64,000 nucleotides of DNA. Origin: Silurus meridionalis (lineage: Eukaryota; Chordata; Actinopteri; Siluriformes; Siluridae). This document shows, piece after piece, positions 49,167 to 60,478 of the stretch. The position numbers were made by a program, and so were the translations under genes. The stretch lies in assembly GCF_014805685.1 (NCBI RefSeq), contig NC_060906.1, positions 16,204,164 to 16,268,163 on the forward strand. The letters run 5' to 3'. The notes beneath the pieces were generated by a model, which ran no database searches, was not told the DNA's origin, and worked only from the letters and a program-made list of their open reading frames with translations. The stretch's first letter is position 1. Each line of letters begins with the position of its first letter.

Positions 49167-49171
<5 letters not shown>
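45331..49171. other. Unique non-coding DNA
   Basis: No gene recognised. It contains a degenerate tandem array at 46161-46280. Frames at 47873-48136 and 48672-49088 lack domains and overlap frames on the other strand. Confidence 0.45.
46161..46280. repeat. Degenerate tandem array with TCATGGGTTCT core
   Basis: Five occurrences of a TCATG(G/T)(G/A)T(T/C)-type core start at about 46166, 46195, 46224, 46248 and 46272, so the spacing is 29, 29, 24 and 24 bp. The fuller unit reads like GAGTCATGGGTTCTAAGAGA. The array is short and diverged. Confidence 0.6.

Positions 49172-49238
<67 letters not shown>
49172..49238. repeat. (TC)n microsatellite
   Basis: About 67 bp of TC. Confidence 0.97.
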
Positions 49239-49244
<6 letters not shown>

Positions 49245-49492
49245 TTCCATCTGATTATGAGTACTTTGCAATCTACGACAGTTTGATTGATGCTCCTCCT
49301 CCATGAGCAGAATTTTGAGCAGCGCTTCCTCTGAGCGCTCAGTTACGCTCCTGCGAAGCTGGTAACCTTGAATTTATGTTTCCATGGCAACAGAACAGGT
49401 CATGCATTATGGATTATCATTGAAATTCTACACCACCTACCTAACATAATAATAGAGGCTTGGGAGTTAATCAAATCAGCCGTTCTCTCGAT

Positions 49493-49532
49493 GTGTGTCT
49501 GTGTCTCTCTGTGTGTGTCTGTGTGTCTGTGT

Positions 49533-49569
<37 letters not shown>

Positions 49570-49571
49570 TG
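49493..49571. repeat. TG-rich compound microsatellite
   Basis: Mixed TGTG, TGTC and TCTC units ending in about 26 bp of pure TG. It gives spurious Cys/Val and Thr/His frames. Confidence 0.95.
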
Positions 49572-51194
49572 TAACTGCATAGAAACCTATCCTCATAAGT
49601 ATGTGTTTGTATATGTTTGAGCATGGCCAATGGAACACGTGTGCATGTTTGTATGTGGATGCATGTTCAGATGGCATATTTTCATCAGAAGGATGCAGAG
49701 CGATTGTTTTGTCTGCGCTCCAAATGGGGCGTGACTTTACCTGGGCTGCCCGAGTAGGGAATGAACTCTACTAAACAGACCCAGAAAGATAGAATGGCAT
49801 ATCAATTTGGTAGTCATGATATCTAATAATCATGATATACATAACTTGAAACATGCATATAAATGATTGTTATGATATGTGAGATATAGCAGCAACATTT
49901 TTATTCTTCTCTTCACTCTGCTACTTAATACTCTGGAGAAGCTTTTTATCTGATATATCAATGTATATTAGTGTGTATATTAGCATACAAATATATACAG
50001 AGCAGTTTCCACTGCTGGTAAAGTCATAAATATAGATATTTATAGGGTTCCTATACAGTATGTATGACCTATTTTCTGACCTCATATGCACACAGACAAC
50101 TGTGATATCTACTATTTGGGCAAAAGCACATCTAATTACACAGGACTTTGAGAGAACCATACATGAGGACAACTTTCTAAAGGTCAGTCTGGACAGGACA
50201 AATATCTTTCACATCTCATCATATCCAACCCTGATCACTCAGCCTGGGTTTCATGTCTGTAATTGGTGCCATATGCTTCAGTGTACTGTACTAAATTGTT
50301 TACAGTGGGCTCAAACTTCCTCCGCAGTGTCTAAATAAACCAGTGTATCAATCCAAAATGAACAATGGCACCGTGCTGCCTCTCGCTGGAAAGCCTCCAT
50401 TGTGTTATGTGTTTTAATGACGAAAGATTAGAGCAGAAAGCTGAGTACAGGCACGAGATGTTCTATAATGCGAAGACAAAAAGACGCTCAGTAATTAGAC
50501 GCTAGAGGCTGTCTGACAGCGCATGATGTAGTGACACCCTGAAACGAGTCCTGCAGCCTTTTCATTTCATACTGTCTGCATGACCTACTGAGTGCTGGTT
50601 AATGTCAAATTTGGTGGGAAAATTGAGAGTAGATTTTCTTGGGGATTGTAATTCCTTTCCATTTATCAGCAAACCTGATGTTTTAAAATAAAAAAAGACA
50701 TTTTGGGCCCCCAGATGATGTAATTATGATTTGTATACAGTGCTCAGGTAAGAAAAAAATGGTCATGTATGAGGTAGATGTATTATGCAAAACAGGCAAA
50801 CCTTAATGAAGCATGACGAAGATGGAGCATGTGGAGACATGGCTGGTGCTCTGACATAATGGAGAAAGCCTGTATATTTTGCATACTTTGGGGTACAATT
50901 TATCTAAAGGCATAGAAAATAATTTTTTTTAGGAAAAATATGGGAGATTAATAAAATAGTGGATTATGATTAATACATGTAGTAGGTTTTAAATAAGATA
51001 TTTTGGCTAGGTCACCTGACTGTTAATAGTTTCTTTTAAAGAATCTAATTATTTTATGTTTGGTTGTACTTTAGGGATGAAGTCAAATCAAGTTGGAAAA
51101 TCCTATTGCAAAGTAATTAAGATAGAACAGCTTGCCAACCATGGTGGCAATACATTGTTCCTTTATTTGAAATCAAAAAATCTTGAGACTTAAA
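49572..51194. other. Unique non-coding DNA
   Basis: No gene recognised. The stretch at 50340-50620 is listed as a possible regulatory element. Confidence 0.45.
50340..50620. promoter_or_regulatory. Possible conserved non-coding element with paired SOX-type sites
   Basis: Unique balanced stretch with AACAATGG at 50361-50368 and the inverted CCATTGTG at 50397-50404, 28 bp apart. CAGTAATTAGACGC (TAATTA core) follows near 50489. SOX proteins bind ACAATG/CATTGT cores. Function is inference from motifs; conservation is untested. Confidence 0.3.
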
Positions 51195-51456
51195 CCTATT
51201 ATAGCATGACAGTGCCCCTGTGCACACAGCAAGCTTCAAGAAGATATGGTTTCCATGAACTGCTGACTGCACCCCAGGTCTCCTCTCCCTACATCAGTAT
51301 CTGACTTTACTACACCCCATTGGCTGAATGAGCACAAATCTCCACAACCACACTCAGCAATCTAGTTGCCCATCTTTCCTGAAGTGGAAGATGGAAAAGG
51401 AGTTGGAGTAAATGTGGAATGGGATGCTCAAAAACCATGAATCTTAGGGTCAGAGC
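51195..51456 (+). mobile_element. Tc1-family transposon relic
   Basis: GCATGACAGTGCCCCTGTGC followed by ACACAGCAAGC encodes HDSAPVHTAS, the DNAPVHKAS block of Tc1 transposase. ATATGGTTTCC encodes IWF, and GCACCCCAGGTCTCC and GAGCACAAATCTCCACAACC follow as in the copy at 9.9 kb. An internal deletion removes the SPDLNP block. It ends next to the tetranucleotide array. Confidence 0.75.
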
Positions 51457-51476
51457 TTATGTTTATAAGCTTTTTG

Positions 51477-51560
<84 letters not shown>

Positions 51561-51580
51561 ATCTATCTGTCTGTCTGTCA

Positions 51581-51628
<48 letters not shown>

Positions 51629-51642
51629 TTCTGTCTGCCTGT

Positions 51643-51680
<38 letters not shown>
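51477..51680. repeat. Graded tetranucleotide array TATC to TCTG to CTGC
   Basis: About 84 bp of TATC units, then about 75 bp of TGTC units, then about 44 bp of TGCC units, with one or two mixed units at each junction. Consecutive unit types differ by a single transition (A to G, then T to C). It gives spurious Leu/Ser/Tyr, Cys/Val and Cys/Leu frames. Confidence 0.97.
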
Positions 51681-52369
51681 ATTTTCTTTCCAATATGTTC
51701 ATCTGCCAATTCCACACTATAAACACACCATTCAGCTCTCAAATCACCCCACAGCTACAGACCATGAAGGCTATGGCCTAAAACATGTTTCCTAGATTTG
51801 TGAAGCCAGCCAACCTCATCCTTTTGATCTGCTGCTCATGCTATGTCACAGGGCAGAATAATGGCCTGGGAGAAAATACACTATCTGCCTTATTTCTCAT
51901 ACATGAGATCACAGACACACAATTGACCAATTATGCCAAGGGCACGGCCAATTTTTCTCCCCTGACACTCAGCAATGGATGGCTGTGACATCATTAAGAT
52001 TCAAACTTCAACAGGGCCATCAGCAATATGTCCCACATTTTGCTGGCATGGTGTCCAGATTCATTTGTCACAACAAATCAATACAAAGTTCTTCTGAATG
52101 TTCACCTTTTCTTGAATACTTATTAAATATTTTGATGTGATGTGATAAATAACTCTTACTACAACCATCATCTGACCCCAGATCAGACAGTATAGTAGTA
52201 TAGTACAGTTCTAATACACTATATGTTGTTGTTGTTTTTTTTTGTCACTTGTATGTAGCTAAAACATCCTGTCTTCTTGAAGAGGAAGTAAGTTACAGCA
52301 GTGTTTAATTTGCACTCTGCACTTTCTCTTATGCCGATTGATTAGTCAGCGGAGTAAGTGTACCCTTAT
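51681..52369. other. Unique non-coding DNA between two Tc1 relics
   Basis: No gene recognised. Confidence 0.45.
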
Positions 52370-52726
52370 ATACATTATATGGCCAAATCTTTGTAAAAAA
52401 CCTGACTATCACACCCAAACTGTCACAATGTTGGAAGCACAGAATTATCTAGAATGCTTTTGTATGCTGAAGCCTTCCCTTGACTGGAACTAAGAGGGTC
52501 AAACATGACGATGTCACTCTGCACAAACTGAGTTTAAAAAGACATAGTTTGCCAAGATTGGTGAACTGAACATATTTTGGATGAACTGGAACCCTTACCT
52601 CACTCCTGGTCTTCTCACCACCATGAGTACCTGACCATACTAATGTGTTAGGATAAATGAACACAAATCCCCACAGCCACTCTTCATAATCCAGAAAAGT
52701 GGAAGCTGTTAAAAGCAAGCAAAGAT
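52370..52726 (+). mobile_element. Tc1-family transposon relic with one recognisable end
   Basis: Starts TACATTATATGGCCAAA, resembling the outer end of the family. It continues with GTTGGAAGCACAGAATTATC, CTTGACTGGAACTAAGAGGG, CATGACGATG...CTGCACAAACTGAG (HDDV.LHKLS in Tc1 frame) and ACACAAATCCCCACAGCC. It lies in the same orientation as the fragment 1 kb upstream. Frames are broken. Confidence 0.75.
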
Positions 52727-52989
52727 GTACTTAAAGTGTGTGAATGCCAATGATTTTAAATGGGCACATATCTATCTATAACAAAAAAACATTCACTAAC
52801 GGTTTAATATCATGCTTTTTACAAATTATTTATATTTACAGAACACATCTAAATAGCAGGCCATAGTGATGCAGAATACATAATTCCGCATTTCAAATAC
52901 TTTCTTCTTATAAAGATTGTGAATATATTCAGTACATGGAAATGCACTACAGTGTGACAGAAAGAGAAAAATGACACTGCCTTTCCTAT

Positions 52990-53620
52990 CTGGATTTAGA
53001 CTGCTTAACCGTGAACGCCAATTAGCACAACATCACTGCTCTGAATGTATCTGCTCCTGTCTGTGTTTTTGCGTTCAACTGTTCCATAACATCCTCTGGC
53101 AGATGGCTTCCTGTGTGGCTCCATGTAATTGTCAGACCTAAACAACAAGGCACAATGAGAAGAAAAACAGCCATCCACATATTCAATCAAATACACAGCC
53201 CCGCTCAAATTAAAATAAAAATGCTCGGTTAAATGAGCTGCTCTGGTTGACTGAGGGCTACACAATTGGCAGTGACAGTTCCCGAGAAGAACGTTAGAGC
53301 TGTAATGGTGGCGAGTTAACTAGAGGTGCCGGTGATGGATTTGGCTGTCTGAATCCATTCCTAGAGGAAGAAGGCCCTGGGTGCTTGGCTGCTGCATATT
53401 TCCCCATAATTAGCAGCATGTTTTATTTTAGACCCTCTGTAGGATTTGCAAAAAAACATTTCCGTCGGCTGATAGAATATTTTGGTGGTGCAAATTGAGG
53501 TTCTGACATGCCATCTTTTGTGATGAGGGAGAAAAAAATGGCGGTTGCTGTAGCAAAATGGCAAAATGCAAACGAACCCACAAACCAAATAACAAACAAA
53601 CACATTAACATATACCATGT
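52990..53620. promoter_or_regulatory. Possible conserved non-coding element cluster (weak)
   Basis: Unique stretch with repeated homeodomain-type cores, GCCAATTAGCACAAC near 53017 and CCATAATTAGCAGCATG near 53404, separated by balanced-composition DNA. About 33 kb upstream of sox11. Texture-based. Confidence 0.27.
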
Positions 53621-54989
53621 AAAAAATAAATTCAGAACTCTAAAATTATTTTATTTGCCAGTCATAATGGGTAAAGTTGTTAAATAAGAAGCACCTAAAT
53701 AATCATTATAATAACAATTACATTGGAAATGTATATTATTAATTTTGAATTAACTCCTGATATCAGAATTGTAAAGTAGGATGTTGTTGTTTCATTCATT
53801 AATGAGCATTAGGCAAGATTTGTTCAAATGAGACCAGATTAGATTAAGCTGTTGGGTTTAGGAACATGTGAATTTCATTTTCACATTTTGAGGAGAAATG
53901 TGTACATAAACACGATGTTAGCATGCTAACTCTAGCTTAAACATGGCACTCTAGACCATAAAGCAGGTTTCCAAACAGGGTACTTAGACCCATAATACAC
54001 TTATGCACTTATGTGTCTTAAACAGTTATTTTTTAGCCATTTCTGCATACATCCAGGATATTTGTAGAAGAAATTTACATTACACCTCTAATATTTAATC
54101 AATTTGGCAATTTAGCGCTTTTAATAATTTCTCATTGTAATAGTAATGTATATACAACATTTGAATTGATGTATTAATATGTAGGTAACTAAGTAACTAT
54201 TTCAACCAAAAAAGCTAAAATGTGACAAAACGACCTCGATTTTTGTGTGAAAGTGGTTTGTGTAGGTCTGAAACCTCAGTCACAGAGAACAGGCAGTGCT
54301 CATGCAAATCTTTTGCTCCCCGAGGACGGCCAGAGAGCGACTCAGTGACAGGCTCCGATCCCATACACCTCCATCTATTCCTCCATCTCCCTGCTGGCAG
54401 CGTTGGGGTCATGGGTGAAGGTTGAGGGGGTTGCTTCCACATTAATGTCCTCACATTGGGCCTCTCTGGAAGTGTGGTGATTGATGACTACTGAGATTTT
54501 TTTTATTTTTTTACTTCTTGAACCATAGGAGCAATGAATGTGCAATGGTCCAATAACCAAAATTACTAACAAATAAACATCTATGGTAAAGCCTTGGATG
54601 ATTTTGGCTATATTTCTGAAAAAATAGCAAATTGTAGTCTGTATCCATGTATAACATGCCACATATGACTTTGACAACATGCATAAAACAGCAGGCTTTT
54701 TCAACCTGAATAACTGCGTGTGTTCTACAGCTGCTCCGACATAATTAAACGTTTGCATGAGTGTCTGTGTGTTGAGTGTGATGAGTGTGTGTATGTGTTT
54801 TGGCCTGGCATGTACTGTATGTCCAGCTGCAGTGTTTTATATAGTGTTTGTATATGGCACACTAGATGTTATACTATACAACAGTGTGATTTGTGAGCTT
54901 CAAGATTCAGGCATAGACAAGTAGGCTTGAAGAAGTATAATTTACTATGTATGAGTGTATTTTGGCACCGGGTTAGTTGTCGAATGCGA

Positions 54990-55270
54990 TGTTCCCATTA
55001 TTTATGGAGGCATGACAAATAAAAACTCTCTGGCACACTGTCGAGAGAGCCCTGGCATCGCAAGCCTTCATTAATTGGTCACACTGAACCCACTGTGTGC
55101 TAAAAATTCATCCACAGCACGTCATGGCAGACAAGAAACCAAATGGAAGCGCTTAATCATTGAACATTCGCTTCACCACCGTCATGACTGTGCAAGAAGC
55201 CACTTTGCATTTTCTATTTGTAAAATCACTAGGAACAGAGAACATATGCTTTCATCATTCTAAATAAGGG
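54990..55270. promoter_or_regulatory. Possible conserved non-coding element (weak)
   Basis: Unique stretch with CATTAATTGGTCACAC near 55069, GCTTAATCATTGAACATTCG near 55153 (SOX-like CATTGAA) and TTTGCATTTTC. Texture-based; no conservation data. Confidence 0.27.
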
Positions 55271-55649
55271 ATTAAGTTTTGGACCTACAGCTATGGAACT
55301 GATTTGACATGAACCTTAAAGTTATTTTAACAAGTCGAGGGAAGCCTGGAAGGGAATGAGAGAACAGGGGCAATTGCATTAAAGTGGTTCGGATATTATG
55401 ATGTTGTTTTAATGAATGGTTAGAAAAAAATTGATCAGGGCTGGGACACTAACCTTTTCCGGGTTAGTTGTCTTATTGGTGTAGCTGAACAACAGAAAAC
55501 AGTTGTTGGCACATGTTTAAACTGACAAAAATCAGACCTGAACCACTTTCATATGTAGTCTTAGACCAGAATCATATTTCCCATAAGACATGAGTAAAAA
55601 ATGATCAGGTCGGAATTGATTTGACATTTCCCCTAACAGTAAGAGCATA

Positions 55650-55675
55650 TCATCATCATCATCATCATCATCATC
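55650..55675. repeat. (ATC)n microsatellite
   Basis: Eight to nine ATC units; encodes an Asp run on the minus strand that is not part of a recognised gene. Confidence 0.93.
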
Positions 55676-56005
55676 CATAGTCAACAGCATAGCAGAATAC
55701 AGTAAGGAAGAGTCAATGCTGGATTGGTGATTTATTTGATATTCACAGAATCTGTTCAAGCAAATCTGAAAGGATCTTAGTGAAACTTAACAGTGTATTG
55801 AAACATTTGCCAAAGACAGGTCAAAACAGATAAGGGTCAGGTCTGGTTTCAAAGATCAAATGCTGATCAAATGCTGAAATTGTGTAAAAAAGCTTGCAAT
55901 GTAGATGTAGTGAAAGCATTCTGTAAGATACAGCTACAACTGTAAACAAACTGCAATGAATGTTGTTTTTTTTTAAGTAATATTTTTCCAGTATCAATTT
56001 GTAAA

Positions 56006-56012
<7 letters not shown>

Positions 56013-56085
<73 letters not shown>
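56013..56085. repeat. (TA)n microsatellite
   Basis: About 73 bp of TA, preceded by an A-run and followed by TGTATG and another A-run. Confidence 0.96.
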
Positions 56086-56089
<4 letters not shown>

Positions 56090-56090
<1 letters not shown>

Positions 56091-56850
56091 AAAAAAAAAC
56101 CCAGGTGAATCCATCAAAAGCATTCACATAAAGGACACTGTGTTGCTACAGAAAAATCAGTACTAGTTAATATTTCTGTCTGAAAGGAGAAAAAGAAGCA
56201 CGAGCTGCAGTTCTGTTCTGGGTGACAGAAGTCTGGTTCTCAGCTGGCACTGGCTCTGAGCGTGGTGCTGGCAGAGCCCACTCCTGGCCGCCTGCTGCTG
56301 TTCAGGTGCCAGCTCTGCAATCAAGCATGGAGACGTCCAGAGCAGAGCGACACCCCTGGCCTACAGGAACAGCGTTAATCATAGAGGAACATGCATGATC
56401 TAAAGAATTTATCCTTTATATTTTGTAACTTTCCATTGAGACATGATAACCCCATATAGCCATTTTTACACACATTTTACTTATGAATCATTTAAATTGT
56501 AATGGAGTGTTGTATGGAGTTGCGTTTTTTGACCAGGTCGATGCACACAAGAAAATGTAATATTTGGTTAGGATACCAAAATACAGAATATAAATGGCTA
56601 AAAACTAATTTTAGAAAAGAAAGCTAAATTATGAGGTGACTGAATCTCAAAAAAGTGTGTTATCACAGTGATAGCCACTGATTATTGCGTTATCTGTATA
56701 AGCACATTTGACAAAAGAAGAAAAGTTATGATCTTCTGTTTTATGTTAAATTATTTGTATTTTTTTGTTTATATGCTAAAAAAATAAATTTACAGCAAAA
56801 AAAAAATAAGGACATAAAATCAAGGTTTAAAAAAATGCAAAATAAGTATT
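56090..56850. other. Unique non-coding DNA
   Basis: No gene recognised. Confidence 0.45.
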
Positions 56851-56851
56851 T

Positions 56852-56865
56852 ACACACGCACACGT

Positions 56866-56922
<57 letters not shown>
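56852..56922. repeat. (CA)n microsatellite with CG interruptions
   Basis: CA run of about 70 bp. The start contains CGCACACGTGCGCA, an alternating purine-pyrimidine stretch prone to Z-DNA. Confidence 0.96.
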
Positions 56923-56923
<1 letters not shown>

Positions 56924-57179
56924 CTGCTCTGTGCTCTGTGACACACGACACTTTTCTTTTGCTTCAAGTTAAGAAAAGGAGGTGGGTGAGGAGGGGCCTA
57001 GGGATTGAGGGAGGGAGAGACAGCACAAGAGAAAACCACAAGGCGTCCTTTTTCTGTCTCTCAGTCGTACAAACATAGCTTACCCCCACCGAGTCCCCAC
57101 TCTTCTGGGTGTGGTTAACCTCTCGGGTTAGCGACCACTCTCTAATAAGCAGCCTCCTTACAAAAGCTTGGCCTGGCCC

Positions 57180-57310
57180 GAGGGAGAAAAGGAGAAGGAG
57201 GAGGAGGAGAGAGAAACAGAGAGAGAGGGAGAGAGAGGGAGAGAGGTGCAGAAAAAGAGAAAGAGGAAGGGAGGAGGGTTGAGAATAAGGGGTAGAGGGG
57301 CAGATGCTAG
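57180..57310. repeat. Polypurine (GA/GGA/GAAA) tract
   Basis: About 130 bp almost free of pyrimidines on the plus strand, made of GAGAGA, GGAGGA and AAAGAGAAAG units. It gives Glu/Arg and Ser/Leu spurious frames on the two strands. Confidence 0.9.
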
Positions 57311-57354
57311 ACATGGAGAGAGGAGCAGATGGGGCTTGATGAATCCTGAAAGGG

Positions 57355-57450
57355 AGGAATTGAAACCCGCTGAAGTTGCCAAAACGGCCAGCCACAATTA
57401 TCGCCGCGCCTTTGGGTTCATTGTCAATTAGAGTGGCGGTTGAGGCAAGC
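57355..57450. promoter_or_regulatory. Possible conserved non-coding element between microsatellites
   Basis: Unique stretch right after the polypurine tract, with GCCACAATTATCGCCGCGCC and then GGGTTCATTGTCAATTAGAG. CATTGT (57419-57424) directly abuts CAATTAG (57425-57431), a SOX core beside a homeodomain core. CpGs are denser than in surrounding DNA. Function is inferred from motifs only. Confidence 0.35.
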
Positions 57451-57793
57451 AGCAGCTGTGGCAGATGGCGAGCTTCCAGAAGGAGGCAGAGGAGGGGGGG
57501 GAAAGGAGATGGGGACCGAGGTCATCTCTATCAAGCCCCCTCTAGCCATAACAGTGTATTTTTTTCCTGTAAAGAAGCTATAAGCCCAACATCACACCAG
57601 TATGTGCTTGTTCATGGAACTACCAATGCTGAAATGTTGAAAGTGAGGTGTTCATACTATAGATTTGGCATAGGTTTGCTTTAAGTGATGTATTGGTGGT
57701 TAATAAGAGTGTGTGTACTGCTGTGTAAAGTTTATTCTATTCTATCTTTAGCACTTGAGTAAGCATGAGCAGTATCTATGGATAATAATCATA

Positions 57794-57795
<2 letters not shown>
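57451..57795. other. Unique non-coding DNA
   Basis: Short stretch with a G-run near 57492; nothing else recognised. Confidence 0.45.

Positions 57796-57851
<56 letters not shown>
57796..57851. repeat. (TG)n microsatellite
   Basis: About 56 bp of TG. It faces a complementary CA run about 100 bp downstream. Confidence 0.97.
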
Positions 57852-57853
<2 letters not shown>

Positions 57854-57948
57854 AGTGTGTGCGTGATCTACCAGTCAGCTGACATCATGCCCACTGTGTG
57901 TGCCCCCTCACCCCCTGTGTGCACATGGGAGCGTGCCCTGCTGTGGCT

Positions 57949-57951
<3 letters not shown>

Positions 57952-57991
<40 letters not shown>

Positions 57992-57996
57992 CACAC
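57952..57996. repeat. (CA)n microsatellite
   Basis: About 45 bp of CA with one G interruption. Complementary to the TG run at 57796-57851 on the same strand. Confidence 0.96.
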
Positions 57997-58050
57997 TCCT
58001 CCACCGAACACATACGTTTCCACAGTGACGCTTGCATTGTGGGTCCCTCC

Positions 58051-58052
<2 letters not shown>

Positions 58053-58101
<49 letters not shown>
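58053..58101. repeat. (TC)n microsatellite
   Basis: About 49 bp of TC, third member of a microsatellite cluster within about 300 bp. Confidence 0.97.
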
Positions 58102-58104
<3 letters not shown>

Positions 58105-60117
58105 TTCTAGCCCTTCTTGTGCTTTGTCACGCTGTTTCTTTGGGATACGGGCAGCTGATGGAGGAGAAAGGGCGGAGGTGTAGAGGGCAGTGAGCGATGG
58201 AGCAGCACTAAGACTGGGTTGGGGTCAGACCCTCCATCTGCTCAAAAGAACCACACAGGTCAAGGAGCCCAACAATAGCCATTAGCAAGGCTGACAGGCA
58301 TGGCCAGGAGACCTTATCACTCTGAGATGCAAGCTGGGCCATGAAGCCTGCTAGTGCACACTCATCATCACACTCAACATATTATAAGAATCTGCTGATG
58401 ATTAAATTAATTTTTTTATTAAATAAAACATAAGCTGATGTACACTAACTAGAATGCAATAAACCAAATGACCACTTTGGAAAAAAAAATTTGCAGGACA
58501 CTTTGAAGAAAAATTATTAGAGCTGTGATCAAACTACCTAAACAAACTTTTATAACGTCATCACATTAATTTTGTTTAAGAGTATCAAGTTAAAAAAAGA
58601 AATTGAAAACATATGCAATCAAGTTGCTGTAGCCTGATACTACTTGATTAATGTTTATAGAGTAATATCTATATGCTTAACACACAGACTTACCACTTTA
58701 CTAGAAATATTGCAAAATCTCAATAAATATTGGTAATCACTGGTTAAGTGTAGAATTTTTACACACAATCTTTTAAATAAATAATCATCATCCACCAAAA
58801 GTGTAGCATAAAGCTTCAGAAGGGAATAAACATGTCTTCATGCTAAAAGAACTTTCAAAAGTCAGCTTTAAGTTTGCTGATAAATCAGAATTCAACTGTG
58901 TAGGTTTATAAGTTCTGTATTTTACTTGCTATAATACAAAACTATTGAACAGGTCTCGGATTATTGCTATAACTGAGCGGGTTCAATGAATGGGATTACA
59001 AAATGTTGATGTATAGGGGTGTAAAAAAACGAATTATATTTACCTAGTACACTACTGAAGTACATGGTTCTTTTGGGGCATAAATACATTTTAAATCATG
59101 AATTAAATATTCACTTCATACATTTGTGATCACTATTAACTAATAGTAAGAGACAGATAAATATGAGAAAAAAAATGCAAATAAATATGCAAAAAAAAAA
59201 AAAAAAAAAAAACTTCAGGCCCCAAAATAAAAGTGCCTGAAAAAGCTGCTTCAACCCTTTTAGATAATATATATAGTTTGCCTGTCTTGTGAATGCCCTC
59301 CAGTTTATTAAAAAGCAAATGTGTAACATGTGGGTCCACTGTGATTAAAGACCCTTATTTCAACTCAAAAACCCATGTGGGCATAGTCAGAAGTGCAGTA
59401 GTTCACAAACATCTGAGTTATATCATCGTCAAAATATATATACCCACATACATTTACTTACACCTGCAACTGGTAAAACCAGAGATAATATCGAGTGAAC
59501 GTGGTATGTTTACCTACAGCTTTAAATGTTCTTGAAGATGCTCTGGATGTTAATTAGAGGAAAAAAAAGCACACTTGTCAATTAAATCATTCTAATACAA
59601 CCGCACTTGTTCCAGTCTAATTTTTTATCTAAGAACAGGTGTTTTCCTGCATAAACACATAATTCAGTCACCAAATAATCCAAATAATTCTAAATAATCA
59701 TATAGAAACTCCTCTTTTCTTCACCCTAACCCAGCACCTGACTTAAAGAAAAACCTTGAAAACATCAATGGAGGAAACCTCTAAAAACAGTGTTTTAAGT
59801 TAGCATACACATTAATTAGATGAATCAGGGCTTCATTAGAAAGCAGAGGCATGAATCATATGCAGTGTGAATGCTCCTGTTCCTTTGCTTGTCACTCCAG
59901 TTTGTCTAAACATAGCGTAAGACACTCAGTGGTTCTAATGGTTAATGAATAAAGCATTTTCTGTTTCCATTTTCTTTAGGTTAAAGTATTAAGTAAAGAC
60001 ACAGAGGAAAAGAAGAAAATCCCACCAATCATATCTGCACATCCAAACAACAAGATAAATGTATTAACTGGCATTATACCTTCTGATAAAAATGCACTGA
60101 GTGGTTTATGCTCTGCT

Positions 60118-60118
<1 letters not shown>
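58102..60118. other. Unique AT-rich DNA
   Basis: No gene recognised. A pure A-run of about 22 bp lies at 59191-59212. Confidence 0.45.

Positions 60119-60170
<52 letters not shown>
60119..60170. repeat. (CA)n microsatellite
   Basis: About 52 bp of CA. Confidence 0.97.
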
Positions 60171-60173
<3 letters not shown>

Positions 60174-60478
60174 CTATGTATGGTCAAGAAAGCAATCTTT
60201 TAATGCATTTATATAGTGCAATCTGAATTCTTTATATAGGTCACATTTTAAATCCAATACCTCTACATTTCTTTTCCTGTCTGATTTTGCTACATGTATA
60301 CAGAATATACAGTTTAAAGGATAGAACTAGTGGTTTTCATTAATGCTGTGTAAGGCATGAGATTATTTAACAGAATGGGTTAACAATTTTAATGTGTAAA
60401 TATTTCCATTTTTAATGGATAGGGTTGTGAAGATACTTAATATGTTTACTTAGTGCATGATTTTCAGCAAGAGAACTT

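Larger units (their letters stand above)
52727..56013. other. Unique non-coding DNA
   Basis: No gene recognised. It contains an (ATC)n run at 55650-55675 and possible regulatory stretches at 52990-53620 and 54990-55270. All frames lack domains. Confidence 0.45.

Noticed and set aside
51419..51781. 120-codon frame with Leu/Ser/Tyr and Cys/Leu repeats
   Set aside because: Translation of the graded tetranucleotide array.
56964..57431. 143-codon minus-strand frame and overlapping plus-strand frame
   Set aside because: Translation of the polypurine tract (Ser/Leu on one strand, Glu/Arg on the other).
57755..58183. 142-codon plus-strand frame
   Set aside because: Runs through TG, CA and TC microsatellites; no domain.
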